From JACQQW01 sp964520655 (GTDB taxonomy: Bacteria; Omnitrophota; Gorgyraeia; Zapsychrales; Fredricksoniimonadaceae): 64,000 nt of DNA. Location: the NCBI GenBank assembly GCA_964520655.1, contig CAZFNI010000004.1:62001-126000 (forward strand), in the 5' to 3' direction. The position numbers and the translations under genes are program-made. This document shows positions 45,937-54,310 of the stretch, piece by piece. Numbering within the stretch: the stretch's first letter is position 1; every line of letters starts with the position of its first letter. The notes beneath the pieces are model-generated. The model saw only the letters and a list, made by a program, of their open reading frames with translations, made no database searches and had not been told where the DNA came from.

Positions 45937-47304
45937 ATGGGTAAAAATCAGAAAATCATATCCATTTCAGATCAATATTTAACATTCTTACAGCTAAAGG
46001 AGAATGGAGCGCCAGCTTTCCGTCAAATCAGCATCGAGGGGGCAAATGAGGATGATGTTGCCAGGAAATTAAAAGAGCTTTCGAAAACATTTGGATTAAG
46101 AAAAGGAAGTTTTACGGCGATGGTGAGCCGGCACGATGTTCTTGTAAGGTTTATGACCTTGCCTTCAAGTAATGTCGAAGAGATAAAAAAGATGGTGGCT
46201 TTGCAGATAGATAAGATTGTTCCTTATGCGGCCGATGAGGTTATTTTTGATGTCCTGACGATTGGTAATAACAAAGATGCAAGTAAAGTCATGGTTGTCC
46301 TTGTTCCAAGGGAGATCGTTGAGCGCTATTGGCGGATCTTTGTTAAAGCCGGTGGTATCCCTGCCAGGATGTCTATGAGTGCGTGGGGATTATGGTTATG
46401 GTATCAACGTCGTCCATTAGATAAATCTGGAATTGCACTTATATTGGATCTTCATGATGCTGCCGGAGAGATTTGTATTTGTTCCCATGATCATGTGTTT
46501 GCCAGCCGTGCCTTTCGATTCGTTAAAGGAGGCTTTGGTAACAGCGATTCATCGGTACTGCTTAAAGAAACCCATTCAACAATTGAAGGTTATATACAAG
46601 AGAACGTGGGACCTTTACCGACAAAGATCATTATTGTTGGAACTCGTTTGATATCGGATGATTTGTTAGAAACGCTTAAGAAAGAATATGAATTGCCGAT
46701 TGAGAGGGTTGAGCAGGCCAAGGAATTAGGTGTTGCGAAAGAAGCATCAACAGCAATGATGGGGCTATCTGGTTCAGATCTCGCTAAAAGTATTGATTTA
46801 ATGCCTAAAGATTTGGTTGAGGCTCAAATTAAGGTGGGCGTAAAATGGGCCATGATAAGGATGATGGTCGCTGTTGTTCTTTTGATTGCATCGGTTGCGG
46901 TATCGGGTATTGTCCATATTCATCGAAAACGCGTTTATTTAGAGCAGTTAAATGAGGAGTGGGTACAGACAAAAAAACAGCTGGATCGAATGCAACAAAT
47001 GAAAGCCACGATTGAGATGACTTCCCAGGCCCTTAATAACAGGGTGATGGCGGCCGATATCATCAAAGCAGTCTCAGAGGCTGCGCCGCAGAGCATTTCA
47101 TTGTTTAATATGAATATCGCTAGCGACAGGACTTTAATGATGCAGGGGATTGCGTCTCAGCCGGCGGATATCAATATATTCCAGGAGAATTTAGTGCGGT
47201 CTTCAATGTTTGTGAGTGTGAGGCTGGATTTTGTCAACAAACGAACAACACAGGAGGGGGAATCGAGTTATTTTAAGATTTCCTGCCAACTAAAACAGCG
47301 ATGA
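45937..47304 (+). CDS. gspL: type II secretion platform protein GspL (PilM-like plus PilN-like)
   Basis: A 455-residue protein. Residues about 1-290 have the actin-like PilM/GspL cytoplasmic fold (KIISISDQYLTFLQLKENG, MVALQIDKIVPYAADEV, IALILDLHDAAGEICIC), which binds GspE. One membrane span lies at about 305-325. The periplasmic part (about 330-455) has a coiled coil and a ferredoxin-like PilN/GspL-C domain (VSEAAPQSISLFNMNI). It follows gspK and overlaps the gspM start by 4 bases. The PilM/PilN resemblance is stronger than to enteric GspL. Confidence 0.87.
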   Translation: MGKNQKIISISDQYLTFLQLKENGAPAFRQISIEGANEDDVARKLKELSKTFGLRKGSFTAMVSRHDVLVRFMTLPSSNVEEIKKMVALQIDKIVPYAADEVIFDVLTIGNNKDASKVMVVLVPREIVERYWRIFVKAGGIPARMSMSAWGLWLWYQRRPLDKSGIALILDLHDAAGEICICSHDHVFASRAFRFVKGGFGNSDSSVLLKETHSTIEGYIQENVGPLPTKIIIVGTRLISDDLLETLKKEYELPIERVEQAKELGVAKEASTAMMGLSGSDLAKSIDLMPKDLVEAQIKVGVKWAMIRMMVAVVLLIASVAVSGIVHIHRKRVYLEQLNEEWVQTKKQLDRMQQMKATIEMTSQALNNRVMAADIIKAVSEAAPQSISLFNMNIASDRTLMMQGIASQPADINIFQENLVRSSMFVSVRLDFVNKRTTQEGESSYFKISCQLKQR

Positions 47305-47831
47305 TGAAAATATCCCCCAGAGAAAGATTGATTGGTGCTGCGACATTGTTCTTAGCGTTTGTTTATGTCATATTCTTTGTTCTTTTAAAACCGATTAAAG
47401 GCATGGTCAGTGACATTGATGAAAACATAGCCACCAGTCAGGAACGTTTGGAAAAGGGCAGGGCGTTATTGGAGGGTAATCAAGAGTTACAGAAAACGAT
47501 GGATCAAATGGTGCAGGAATGGGGGCGGGGGTCGTCGGACGCTGCGGAGTCGTCAGAGCTGGTTAATATGCTGGAAGCAGCGGCCACAAAGTCTGCTATC
47601 CGTATCCTGAATATAGAACCAAGACCAATTGTCAAAGACGTTATCGTCCGATATCCTATCGCTGTCAATATAAGCGGAACGACAAAAGATATTGCAAAGT
47701 TTTTGTATCTTATCCAGAAAAAGCCGTTGAGCCTTAGTGTCGATAATTTGAATTTGGAGAGGACGGCAGATGGGAATGCCGTTATTAGCGGCAGCATGAC
47801 GGTATCCCGCCTGCACATTGCAAGTCCGTAG
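47301..47831 (+). CDS. gspM: type II secretion protein GspM (PilO-like)
   Basis: A 176-residue bitopic membrane protein: short cytoplasmic start, one span (about 13-31), a coiled coil (about 36-75) and a ferredoxin-like domain (about 85-172: AAATKSAIRILNIEPRP, VNISGTTKDIAKFLYLIQKK, LSVDNLNLERTADGNAVISGS). This is the GspM/PilO layout, and it directly follows gspL. It is the last gene of the secretion operon. GspN and the prepilin peptidase are absent here. Confidence 0.87.
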   Translation: MMKISPRERLIGAATLFLAFVYVIFFVLLKPIKGMVSDIDENIATSQERLEKGRALLEGNQELQKTMDQMVQEWGRGSSDAAESSELVNMLEAAATKSAIRILNIEPRPIVKDVIVRYPIAVNISGTTKDIAKFLYLIQKKPLSLSVDNLNLERTADGNAVISGSMTVSRLHIASP

Positions 47832-47850
47832 GGCCCCCCTAAAAAAGTCC

Positions 47851-47880
47851 TTTACAGTCTGTTTCAAAAAGATGTAAAAT
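47851..47880 (+). promoter_or_regulatory. promoter for the GH5 gene
   Basis: TTTACA (47851-47856), an 18-base spacer and TAAAAT (47875-47880). Predicted start of transcription falls at about 47887, i.e. on the ATG itself, so the message may be leaderless. Confidence 0.55.
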
Positions 47881-47886
47881 AAAGGC

Positions 47887-50800
47887 ATGATAAAAATCAA
47901 TACTCTTCTTGTTTCCCTTTTATTAGTTTTCTTCTGTGCCACAGCTTCATATGCAGGTGTTGTTTATCAGAACTTTGAGCCGGACAATGGTCTGCCGATT
48001 AATGTTTGGCCGGTTGGAAGTTCGAGTATCAGCATTGTTGATCGAACCGATGCCGTCCATTCCGGTCAGAAATCGTTGCATACCTACAGTTCTTCTTATT
48101 GGTCAGGTTTTGGCGTTGAAGCACGACCGGCTGTTGGATATTTAGATGTCAAACAAACAAATAATGACCGGTTAACATTTTGGATATATGCCAGGCCGAC
48201 AAGACTTTGTTATATTTATGGCTGTTCCGCAGGGACCAATGATACCGTAGGGGTTCGCTTTTATGATAATAATAAATATCAGTCTACGGGTTTTGAGGTT
48301 TGGACAACTCAAACAGCCACGTATTCGCAATGGTCAAAATTGAAGGTTCTTTTTAGCCAGCTGCCGCCGGATTTGGATCTAACGCACATTGTTAGGATCG
48401 AGTTTAAAAATTATATGCCGGGACATTATTATTATGATGATCTTCAGGTTGTGCGTGAGGATAGGGCATATCAGTCTTTTGAGAAACAAGAACGCAGCGG
48501 TTCGACGGATAATGAATATGGATGGAAATGGAACGATGCAGACACTGTTGCCGTTTCGGTTGATGGGGAGCCGGCTTTTGAAGGGGCTCATTCCTGGAAA
48601 CTGGTTTCTGCCGGCAACTGGTCGGGGACCGGGATACAATCGGGGGACAAGAAATACGTCGATAATAATGGCACCGCAGATCAAAGTTTCTGGCATGTGG
48701 ATTTGGCTCCTGAGAACAATGATCGGCTGACATTCTGGGTATACGCTCAGCCAAGCAACGGCATGGATAACAATGTATCCATCCAGGTTTACGATAATGG
48801 GGCGCATAACACAGATGATACAAAAGTGGCGTATTGGCCTAAATCATCTGTTGTTGCCGGAAAATGGTCCAGGGTCACGGTGCCTTTTAGTGAATTATTA
48901 AAGATTGCGCCGGACTTAAACCTAAAAGATATCAATAAGATACAGTTCCAGAATTATTGGCCGGGCACTTATTATTTTGATGATATTCGCGCAGCAGGCC
49001 CGATGTTGGTGTTAAAACAGTCCACATCAAACACAGTTTCTTGGAGTGCTCAGCCAGGCAATGTGAATTATCGGCTGCAGGAGAGCCCGACAGGCACAAA
49101 TGGGACATGGAAAGACATATATATAGGGAAGTCGCTTCAATTTACGTTGACAGATATTTCAAAGAGTTTCTTGCGGGTTCGCTGGGAAGAAATTCCTGCG
49201 GATCAAAACAGTGTTATTTACGCCTCTCCATGGTCAGAGGTGCTCGAATATTCTTTGCCTTCCGTGGTGATTAATTATTCAACTCTTCAGACAGGTTTGG
49301 TGACTTGGTCAACGCTTCCGCAAAATGTGGTTTATGAAGTTCAATCGGCCTCAGCCAAATTTGGTCCGTGGAATTCCATTTATACAGGACCAGCGACCAT
49401 CATCAAGTATTTACGAGGACGCGCGGTGATTAGTCCGGTAAGTCTGCCGGCTTCTTTAGGAAAATGGTATCGGGTGCGCGCAATCCAACAGGGCAGTAAT
49501 GGAGCTGCTGGTTTAACAGCCTGGAGCAGGCCGCAAATATGTAACCCATCAAAAGGGTTTGTTAAGGCGGTCGGAACCGTGATCAGGGACGGGGATGGCT
49601 TAGGCGATACGTTGACCTTAAATGGTTTCAATCTAGGGTCGCTGTTTGTGATTGAACCTTGGATGACCGGTTTAGGCAATGGTGATAACCCCGCGTTGAT
49701 CGATGATTGGAACATCCGCAGGGTTTTGTCTTCCCGTTTCGGTAACTCAGCGGCCCAGTCGCTCATGATCCTTTACCAGCAGAATTATATTAATGATAAC
49801 GATCTTGATCTTTTGGTCAAACACGGCATTACCATGGTCCGTTTGCCGTTTTATTATCGTAATCTACAGGATGATAATGGGAAGTGGATCCGCAATGCTT
49901 CCGGGCAGATCGATTTTAGTGCGATGGATCGTATCGTCAATGGATTAGCAAATCGGGGCATATATGTTGTGTTGGATCTTCATGGTGCCCCTGGTCTTCA
50001 AAGCGCAGATGCTAATACCGGCCGTGCCAATTTTAATAAGTTGTTTGCGCCTGACGGGGAAACATATCGTTTGCGCACCATAGATTTATGGAAGCAGGTG
50101 GCTAGTCATTATAAGAATAATGCCTGGGTGGTGGGGTATGATCTGCTAAATGAGCCTGTGGGAGCGGCTCCGGATTTCTTGAAATTAGCGGATCTTTATG
50201 ATCGTTTATACAAGGCGATCCGGACCGTGGACGCAAAGCATATGATCATTATGGAGGGGATTTGGTATACGGATCCTTCGACCAAGAAAGAAACGGTGGA
50301 CTGGGGGACTCTTCCTTTCCCGCAAGTGCGCAACTGGACCAACGTCATGTATCAATTCCATTTTTATCATTGGAATTATGTTGATGCCAACGGTAATGTC
50401 CAGAAGGCGGATGAAGATTATCCTTCTCACAAAGTTTTTATTGATCAAAAAGTAGCTGAAGCCAGAATTTCTCAGCCGCAATATAATGTCCCCGTGATGA
50501 TCGGGGAATTCTATGGTTTTGGCCTTAAGTCCGTTTGGGATTATTATATACAGAACTTCAACGATCAAAAATGGAGTTGGACATCATGGTCATATAAATA
50601 TCATGACAGTCCCTCCAATTGGGGAGTGGTCAATCATGTTAATTATGATGAGAGCTTGCCAAATTTCCAGGTAGACTCCCTGTCGGTGTTACAGCGTAAA
50701 TTGAGCAAATATACGACGGTTAACTATCATACGATCAATGCCACGCTTCAAGGATTGCTTGAAACCAGCAGTCGCTTCATGGCGCCTTATCCAGCGACAT

Positions 50801-51171
50801 CTCCGTATATTACGGGGTTATCATCGTTGTTCATTGAGCCTGGACAAGAATTATATATTACAGGGCATAATTTTGGATCAACGCAAAGTAGCAGTGTTGT
50901 TCTTTATCAGGGAGCGGTTTTACCGGTTATTTCCTGGTCGGATACGGTGATCAGGGTGTATATCAAAGGTGATCAAGTTCCTGGTTCCGGTCCTGTGACT
51001 GTTCAAACATCGCAAGGGATTAGCAATACGGAAGACATCATTGTCGTATTGCATGATCCGTCTATGGATCCGCCGCCATCAAATGCCACGGGTACCAGTT
51101 TGCCTGAAACGTTCCTTGATACGTTTGAACGGTGCAACGGCCGTCCTCTAGGTACGCATGGATGCGTGTGA
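47887..51171 (+). CDS. secreted multidomain GH5-family glycoside hydrolase
   Basis: A 1094-residue exported enzyme, probably an endoglucanase or related beta-glycanase. In order: signal peptide (about 1-23, ...SYAG); two beta-sandwich carbohydrate-binding-like domains (about 24-190 and 195-372, ending YYYDDLQVV and YYFDDIRAAG); two fibronectin-III-like modules (about 375-560); a GH5 catalytic domain (about 575-935) with GITMVRLPFYY, VVLDLHGAPG, the acid/base Glu756 in LLNEPVG, FHFYHW and the nucleophile Glu874 in IGEFYG; and an IPT/TIG-like domain (about 965-1055). The tail ends in a short Cys-containing stretch. The gene lies just after the type II secretion operon with its own promoter, so it is a likely cargo. 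The substrate cannot be read from sequence. Confidence 0.9.
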   Translation: MIKINTLLVSLLLVFFCATASYAGVVYQNFEPDNGLPINVWPVGSSSISIVDRTDAVHSGQKSLHTYSSSYWSGFGVEARPAVGYLDVKQTNNDRLTFWIYARPTRLCYIYGCSAGTNDTVGVRFYDNNKYQSTGFEVWTTQTATYSQWSKLKVLFSQLPPDLDLTHIVRIEFKNYMPGHYYYDDLQVVREDRAYQSFEKQERSGSTDNEYGWKWNDADTVAVSVDGEPAFEGAHSWKLVSAGNWSGTGIQSGDKKYVDNNGTADQSFWHVDLAPENNDRLTFWVYAQPSNGMDNNVSIQVYDNGAHNTDDTKVAYWPKSSVVAGKWSRVTVPFSELLKIAPDLNLKDINKIQFQNYWPGTYYFDDIRAAGPMLVLKQSTSNTVSWSAQPGNVNYRLQESPTGTNGTWKDIYIGKSLQFTLTDISKSFLRVRWEEIPADQNSVIYASPWSEVLEYSLPSVVINYSTLQTGLVTWSTLPQNVVYEVQSASAKFGPWNSIYTGPATIIKYLRGRAVISPVSLPASLGKWYRVRAIQQGSNGAAGLTAWSRPQICNPSKGFVKAVGTVIRDGDGLGDTLTLNGFNLGSLFVIEPWMTGLGNGDNPALIDDWNIRRVLSSRFGNSAAQSLMILYQQNYINDNDLDLLVKHGITMVRLPFYYRNLQDDNGKWIRNASGQIDFSAMDRIVNGLANRGIYVVLDLHGAPGLQSADANTGRANFNKLFAPDGETYRLRTIDLWKQVASHYKNNAWVVGYDLLNEPVGAAPDFLKLADLYDRLYKAIRTVDAKHMIIMEGIWYTDPSTKKETVDWGTLPFPQVRNWTNVMYQFHFYHWNYVDANGNVQKADEDYPSHKVFIDQKVAEARISQPQYNVPVMIGEFYGFGLKSVWDYYIQNFNDQKWSWTSWSYKYHDSPSNWGVVNHVNYDESLPNFQVDSLSVLQRKLSKYTTVNYHTINATLQGLLETSSRFMAPYPATSPYITGLSSLFIEPGQELYITGHNFGSTQSSSVVLYQGAVLPVISWSDTVIRVYIKGDQVPGSGPVTVQTSQGISNTEDIIVVLHDPSMDPPPSNATGTSLPETFLDTFERCNGRPLGTHGCV

Positions 51172-51222
51172 ACCTGTCCCCAGAATGGGGGGGTAAGATC
51201 TATAACAAAAATTCCTTTATTT

Positions 51223-51266
51223 GGAACAAGTTCCATACCCCCTTGGTATAGCGGAACAATATTTTT
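51223..51266 (+). terminator. probable terminator with two competing hairpins after the GH5 gene
   Basis: GTTCC-ATACC (51230-51239) pairs with GGTAT (51245-51249) and, past a 3-base bulge, GGAAC (51253-51257), followed by AATATTTTT. The same GTTCC can instead pair with GGAAC at 51223-51227 around a 2-base AA, so the two structures exclude each other. Confidence 0.6.
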
Positions 51267-51315
51267 CCACAAAAAACTGAAGATCTGGATCAAATTTTTG
51301 CTCCCCGTTTTTTTC

Positions 51316-51343
51316 TTGTTTGTTTAAGATAGGATGCTATACT
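51316..51343 (+). promoter_or_regulatory. promoter for tgt
   Basis: TTGTTT (51316-51321), a 16-base spacer and TATACT (51338-51343). Transcription would begin about 4 bases before the tgt ATG, so little or no leader is expected. Confidence 0.5.
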
Positions 51344-51353
51344 CTCTGCCTGT

Positions 51354-52505
51354 ATGACAACGCCGTTTTTTCAATACATTAAGAAAGATAAAAGTACCGA
51401 TGCCCGCCGGGGGATGATCACCACCCCGCACGGTCAGGTTCCGACGCCGTTTTTTATGCCGGTGGCGACCACCGCGACCGTCAAGACCATGTCCAGCGAT
51501 GATCTCAACGAAATTGGTTCACCGATCGTTTTATCCAACACATATCATTTATACTTGCGCCCCGGGCTTGAGATCATGGAAGCAGTCGGGGGGTTGCATA
51601 AATTCATGAACTGGAGTAAACCCATTTTGACCGACAGCGGCGGGTACCAGGCCTTTAGCTTAACAAAATTCCGCAAGATCACTGATGAAGGCGTGAAATT
51701 CCGTTCGCATTTAGACGGCAGCCTGCATTTTTTCACGCCGGAAAAAGTCATGGATATTCAGCGTGTACTGGGTTCTGATATGGTCATGCCACTGGATGAA
51801 TGTTCTCCGTATCCATGTGAACGCAAAAAAGCTCTGCGGGGATTGATCAGGACAACGACCTGGGCAAAGGCCTGCCGGAAACATTTTCATGAAACAGGCA
51901 TGCATGCCAGGGGTCAGCGTCTATTCGCCATTGTCCAGGGTTCGACGTATGAAGACCTGCGCAAAAGAAGCGCGGAAGAATTGGTGGCCTTGGATATGGA
52001 CGCCTATGCCATCGGCGGGGTGAGTGTCGGTGAGGGCGTCAAGGAAATGTTTTTGGCGTTGGGGTGGACGATCGGTCTTTTGCCTAAAGATAAACCGCGT
52101 TATTTTATGGGGATCGGTTTGCCGGATCAGATCGTAAAGAGCGTGGGGATGGGGATCGATATGTTCGATACCTGCGTGCCCACCCGTTACGGCCGCCATG
52201 GCTGCGCGTTTACTTCCGTCGGGAAATTGACCATCCGCAACAGCCAGTATACCAAAGATTTCACAACGCTAGACCCCAACTGCGATTGCCATGTGTGCAA
52301 GAATTATACCCGCGCGTATTTACGCCATTTGCTAAATCTCGGTGAGATCACGGGGGTGAGATTATTGAGTTATCATAACGTATATTTTTATGTGAAGTTA
52401 ATGGAACGTATCCGTAAAGCGATCGACGCCGATGATTACGCGCGTTTCCAAAAAGATTTTTTGACGCAATATGGTTCGGAGCTGGCCAACGATGAAACGA
52501 TTTGA
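51354..52505 (+). CDS. tgt: queuine/preQ1 tRNA-guanine transglycosylase
   Basis: Exchanges guanine 34 of certain tRNAs for preQ1, the step before QueA. The 383-residue protein has the base-binding aspartate motif ILTDSGGYQAFSL, GSDMVMPLDECSPYP, IGGVSVGE, the nucleophile aspartate in MFDTCVPTRYGRHG and the zinc site CDCHVCKNYTRAYLRHL (three cysteines and a histidine). Its stop overlaps the trmD start. A weak or absent Shine-Dalgarno fits the predicted near-leaderless message. Confidence 0.96.
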   Translation: MTTPFFQYIKKDKSTDARRGMITTPHGQVPTPFFMPVATTATVKTMSSDDLNEIGSPIVLSNTYHLYLRPGLEIMEAVGGLHKFMNWSKPILTDSGGYQAFSLTKFRKITDEGVKFRSHLDGSLHFFTPEKVMDIQRVLGSDMVMPLDECSPYPCERKKALRGLIRTTTWAKACRKHFHETGMHARGQRLFAIVQGSTYEDLRKRSAEELVALDMDAYAIGGVSVGEGVKEMFLALGWTIGLLPKDKPRYFMGIGLPDQIVKSVGMGIDMFDTCVPTRYGRHGCAFTSVGKLTIRNSQYTKDFTTLDPNCDCHVCKNYTRAYLRHLLNLGEITGVRLLSYHNVYFYVKLMERIRKAIDADDYARFQKDFLTQYGSELANDETI

Positions 52506-53169
52506 CATCATCACCTTATTCCCGCAGATGTTTAAGGGGGTGTTTGAGGAAAGCATCATCAAACGCGCTCAGGATAATGGTAAAGTCAAGATCATGGTCC
52601 ATGACCTGCGTGATTATTCCAAAGACAAGAAGCGCAAAAGTGTGGATGACAGGCCGTTTGGCGGGGGGCCGGGAATGGTCTTAAGCCCGCAGCCTTTATT
52701 TGATGCGGTCAAAAAGATCAAAGGCCGCCGTAAGGCCAGGGTGATCTATATGAGCCCAGCGGGGGTGCCTTTGAGACAGTCTCACGCAAAACGCTTGACT
52801 GTTCACAAAAATTTAATTATTATATGCGGCCACTATGAAGGGATCGATGAGCGGGTCAGACAAACGCTTGTGGATGAAGAGATATCCATTGGTGATTATG
52901 TCTTGACCGGCGGTGAGATCCCGGCGATGGTGGTGGTCGATTGCGTGACCCGTTTGCTGCCGGAAGTGGTGGGCAAACAGGAGTCTTTAGTCAATGAGTC
53001 CTTTGAAGATGGTTTGCTGGAGGGGCCGCAATACACCCGTCCGGCAGATTTTTATGGCTTGAAAGTCCCGGATGTGTTATTATCCGGCAACCATGAAGCG
53101 GTCAGGGCGTGGCGCAGGCAGCAGGCTTTATTGAAAACCAAAAAAGTCCGACCAGATCTTTTAAAATAA
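52492..53169 (+). CDS. trmD: tRNA (guanine-N1-)-methyltransferase
   Basis: Methylates G37 of tRNAs, keeping the reading frame. The true start is the ATG at 52492 (KRFDIITLFPQMF); earlier in-frame codons lie inside tgt. The 225-residue protein has the SPOUT trefoil-knot SAM site: YMSPAGVPLRQ, IICGHYEGIDERV, EISIGDYVLTGGEIPAMVV (core SIGDYVLTGGE). DDRPFGGGPGMV is also typical. It is followed by rplS as in the common rpsP-rimM-trmD-rplS order; rpsP and rimM are not here. Confidence 0.95.
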   Translation: MKRFDIITLFPQMFKGVFEESIIKRAQDNGKVKIMVHDLRDYSKDKKRKSVDDRPFGGGPGMVLSPQPLFDAVKKIKGRRKARVIYMSPAGVPLRQSHAKRLTVHKNLIIICGHYEGIDERVRQTLVDEEISIGDYVLTGGEIPAMVVVDCVTRLLPEVVGKQESLVNESFEDGLLEGPQYTRPADFYGLKVPDVLLSGNHEAVRAWRRQQALLKTKKVRPDLLK

Positions 53170-53200
53170 ATTTTTGTAATAGAATAACCAGGAGGAAGTT

Positions 53201-53566
53201 ATGGTAGCGTCTAATATAGAGAAAGTTACATCCATGGATAAAGGGCAGCTTCGCTCTGATCTTCCCAAGGTCAGTGTCGGGGACACCATTAAAATGCGCA
53301 TCAAGGTCAAAGAGGCTGATAAAGTGCGTATCCATCCATTTGAAGGTACGGTCATCAAGACCGGCGGCCGCGGCATCAATGCTTCCTTTACTGTCCGTAA
53401 GATCTCTTTCGGCGAAGGGGTGGAGAGAACGTTCCCGATCAATTCCCCGGTCATCGACAAGATCGATATCATCAGCAAAGGCGTGATCAAGCGTGCGAAG
53501 TTATACTATCTGCGTGATCGTTTAGGGAAGAGCGCCCGTGTCCAGGTCGATCAAGCCGCCAAGTAG
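53201..53566 (+). CDS. rplS: 50S ribosomal protein L19
   Basis: Ribosomal protein at the 30S-50S interface. The 121-residue product contains the family core PKVSVGDTIKMRIKVKEADK, FEGTVIKTGGRGINASFTVR, the GVERTFPINSPVIDKI signature and the C-terminal KLYYLRDRLGKSARV. A strong AGGAGGAAG ribosome site precedes the ATG. It overlaps the predicted rnhB start by 29 bases. Confidence 0.96.
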   Translation: MVASNIEKVTSMDKGQLRSDLPKVSVGDTIKMRIKVKEADKVRIHPFEGTVIKTGGRGINASFTVRKISFGEGVERTFPINSPVIDKIDIISKGVIKRAKLYYLRDRLGKSARVQVDQAAK

Positions 53567-54197
53567 TCCTAAAGTTTTCAAAGATCATGAAGCGCAAGCC
53601 AGAGCAAACGGCTTGCGTTTCGTTTTTGGTCTGGATGAAGCTGGCCGGGGGCCTCTGGCTGGCCCGGTGGTCGCGGCCGCTGTCTGTTTAAAAGAGGAAA
53701 AGTTTACCGCCCGAATTGATGACTCCAAGAAATTAAGCGCCCTCCAGCGGAGTGCCGCGTTTGAAGAGATATTTGAGAAGGCCTATGTGGGGATCGGGGT
53801 TGTCGCGGAAACGGCCATTGATGAGGTTAATATCCTCAATGCGTCCTTTCACGCGATGGACCTAGCCGTCATGCAATTATGGCGGTATCTGCCGCATGAT
53901 GATAAGTTTGCTCTGGGCTTTATCGACAGTGTGCTGATGTTAGTTGATGGTAATATTTTCAAGACCAGCCTGCCGTTTAAACACAAGACTATTGTGAAAG
54001 GGGATGATGAGTGTCTATCCATTGCCTGTGCCTCCATTGTGGCTAAGGTATATAGGGATAGGCTGATGGAGAATTACAGCAAGATCTATCCCCAATACGG
54101 GTTTGACGGCCATAAAGGCTACCCCACACAGGCTCACCGCCAGGCCATCGCACAATTAGGCCCCAGCCCGATTCACCGCAAAAGCTTTTCCTCCTGA
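53538..54197 (+). CDS. rnhB: ribonuclease HII
   Basis: Removes ribonucleotides from DNA and RNA primers. The catalytic core starts FGLDEAGRGPLAGPVVAAAV (Asp and Glu), continues with IDDSKKLSALQR, the third acidic residue in GFIDSV and the last in GDDECLSIACASIVAKVYRDRLM (key part IACASIVAKVYRD). The C-terminal QYGFDGHKGYPTQAH block is standard. The start at GTG 53538 lies inside rplS; the N-terminal ~25 residues before the core are not conserved, so the true start could be slightly different. Confidence 0.92.
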   Translation: MSRSIKPPSSPKVFKDHEAQARANGLRFVFGLDEAGRGPLAGPVVAAAVCLKEEKFTARIDDSKKLSALQRSAAFEEIFEKAYVGIGVVAETAIDEVNILNASFHAMDLAVMQLWRYLPHDDKFALGFIDSVLMLVDGNIFKTSLPFKHKTIVKGDDECLSIACASIVAKVYRDRLMENYSKIYPQYGFDGHKGYPTQAHRQAIAQLGPSPIHRKSFSS

Positions 54198-54219
54198 TCT
54201 GTGCTCACAAAAAAATAAA

Positions 54220-54247
54220 TTGACAAAAATGGCTTTTTTGGGATAAT
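54220..54247 (+). promoter_or_regulatory. promoter for rpsA
   Basis: A perfect TTGACA (54220-54225), a 16-base spacer and GATAAT (54242-54247), leaving a ~57-base leader before the rpsA ATG at 54311. Confidence 0.7.
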
Positions 54248-54310
54248 CGCTGTACTCCAGAAGCCACAGGCATTTGGAGAATTCTATCCTATGAAAGAGG
54301 AAAAAAGAAC

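Noticed and set aside
51172..51353. preQ1 riboswitch upstream of tgt
   Set aside because: No preQ1-I or -II consensus is visible, and the predicted promoter leaves almost no leader.
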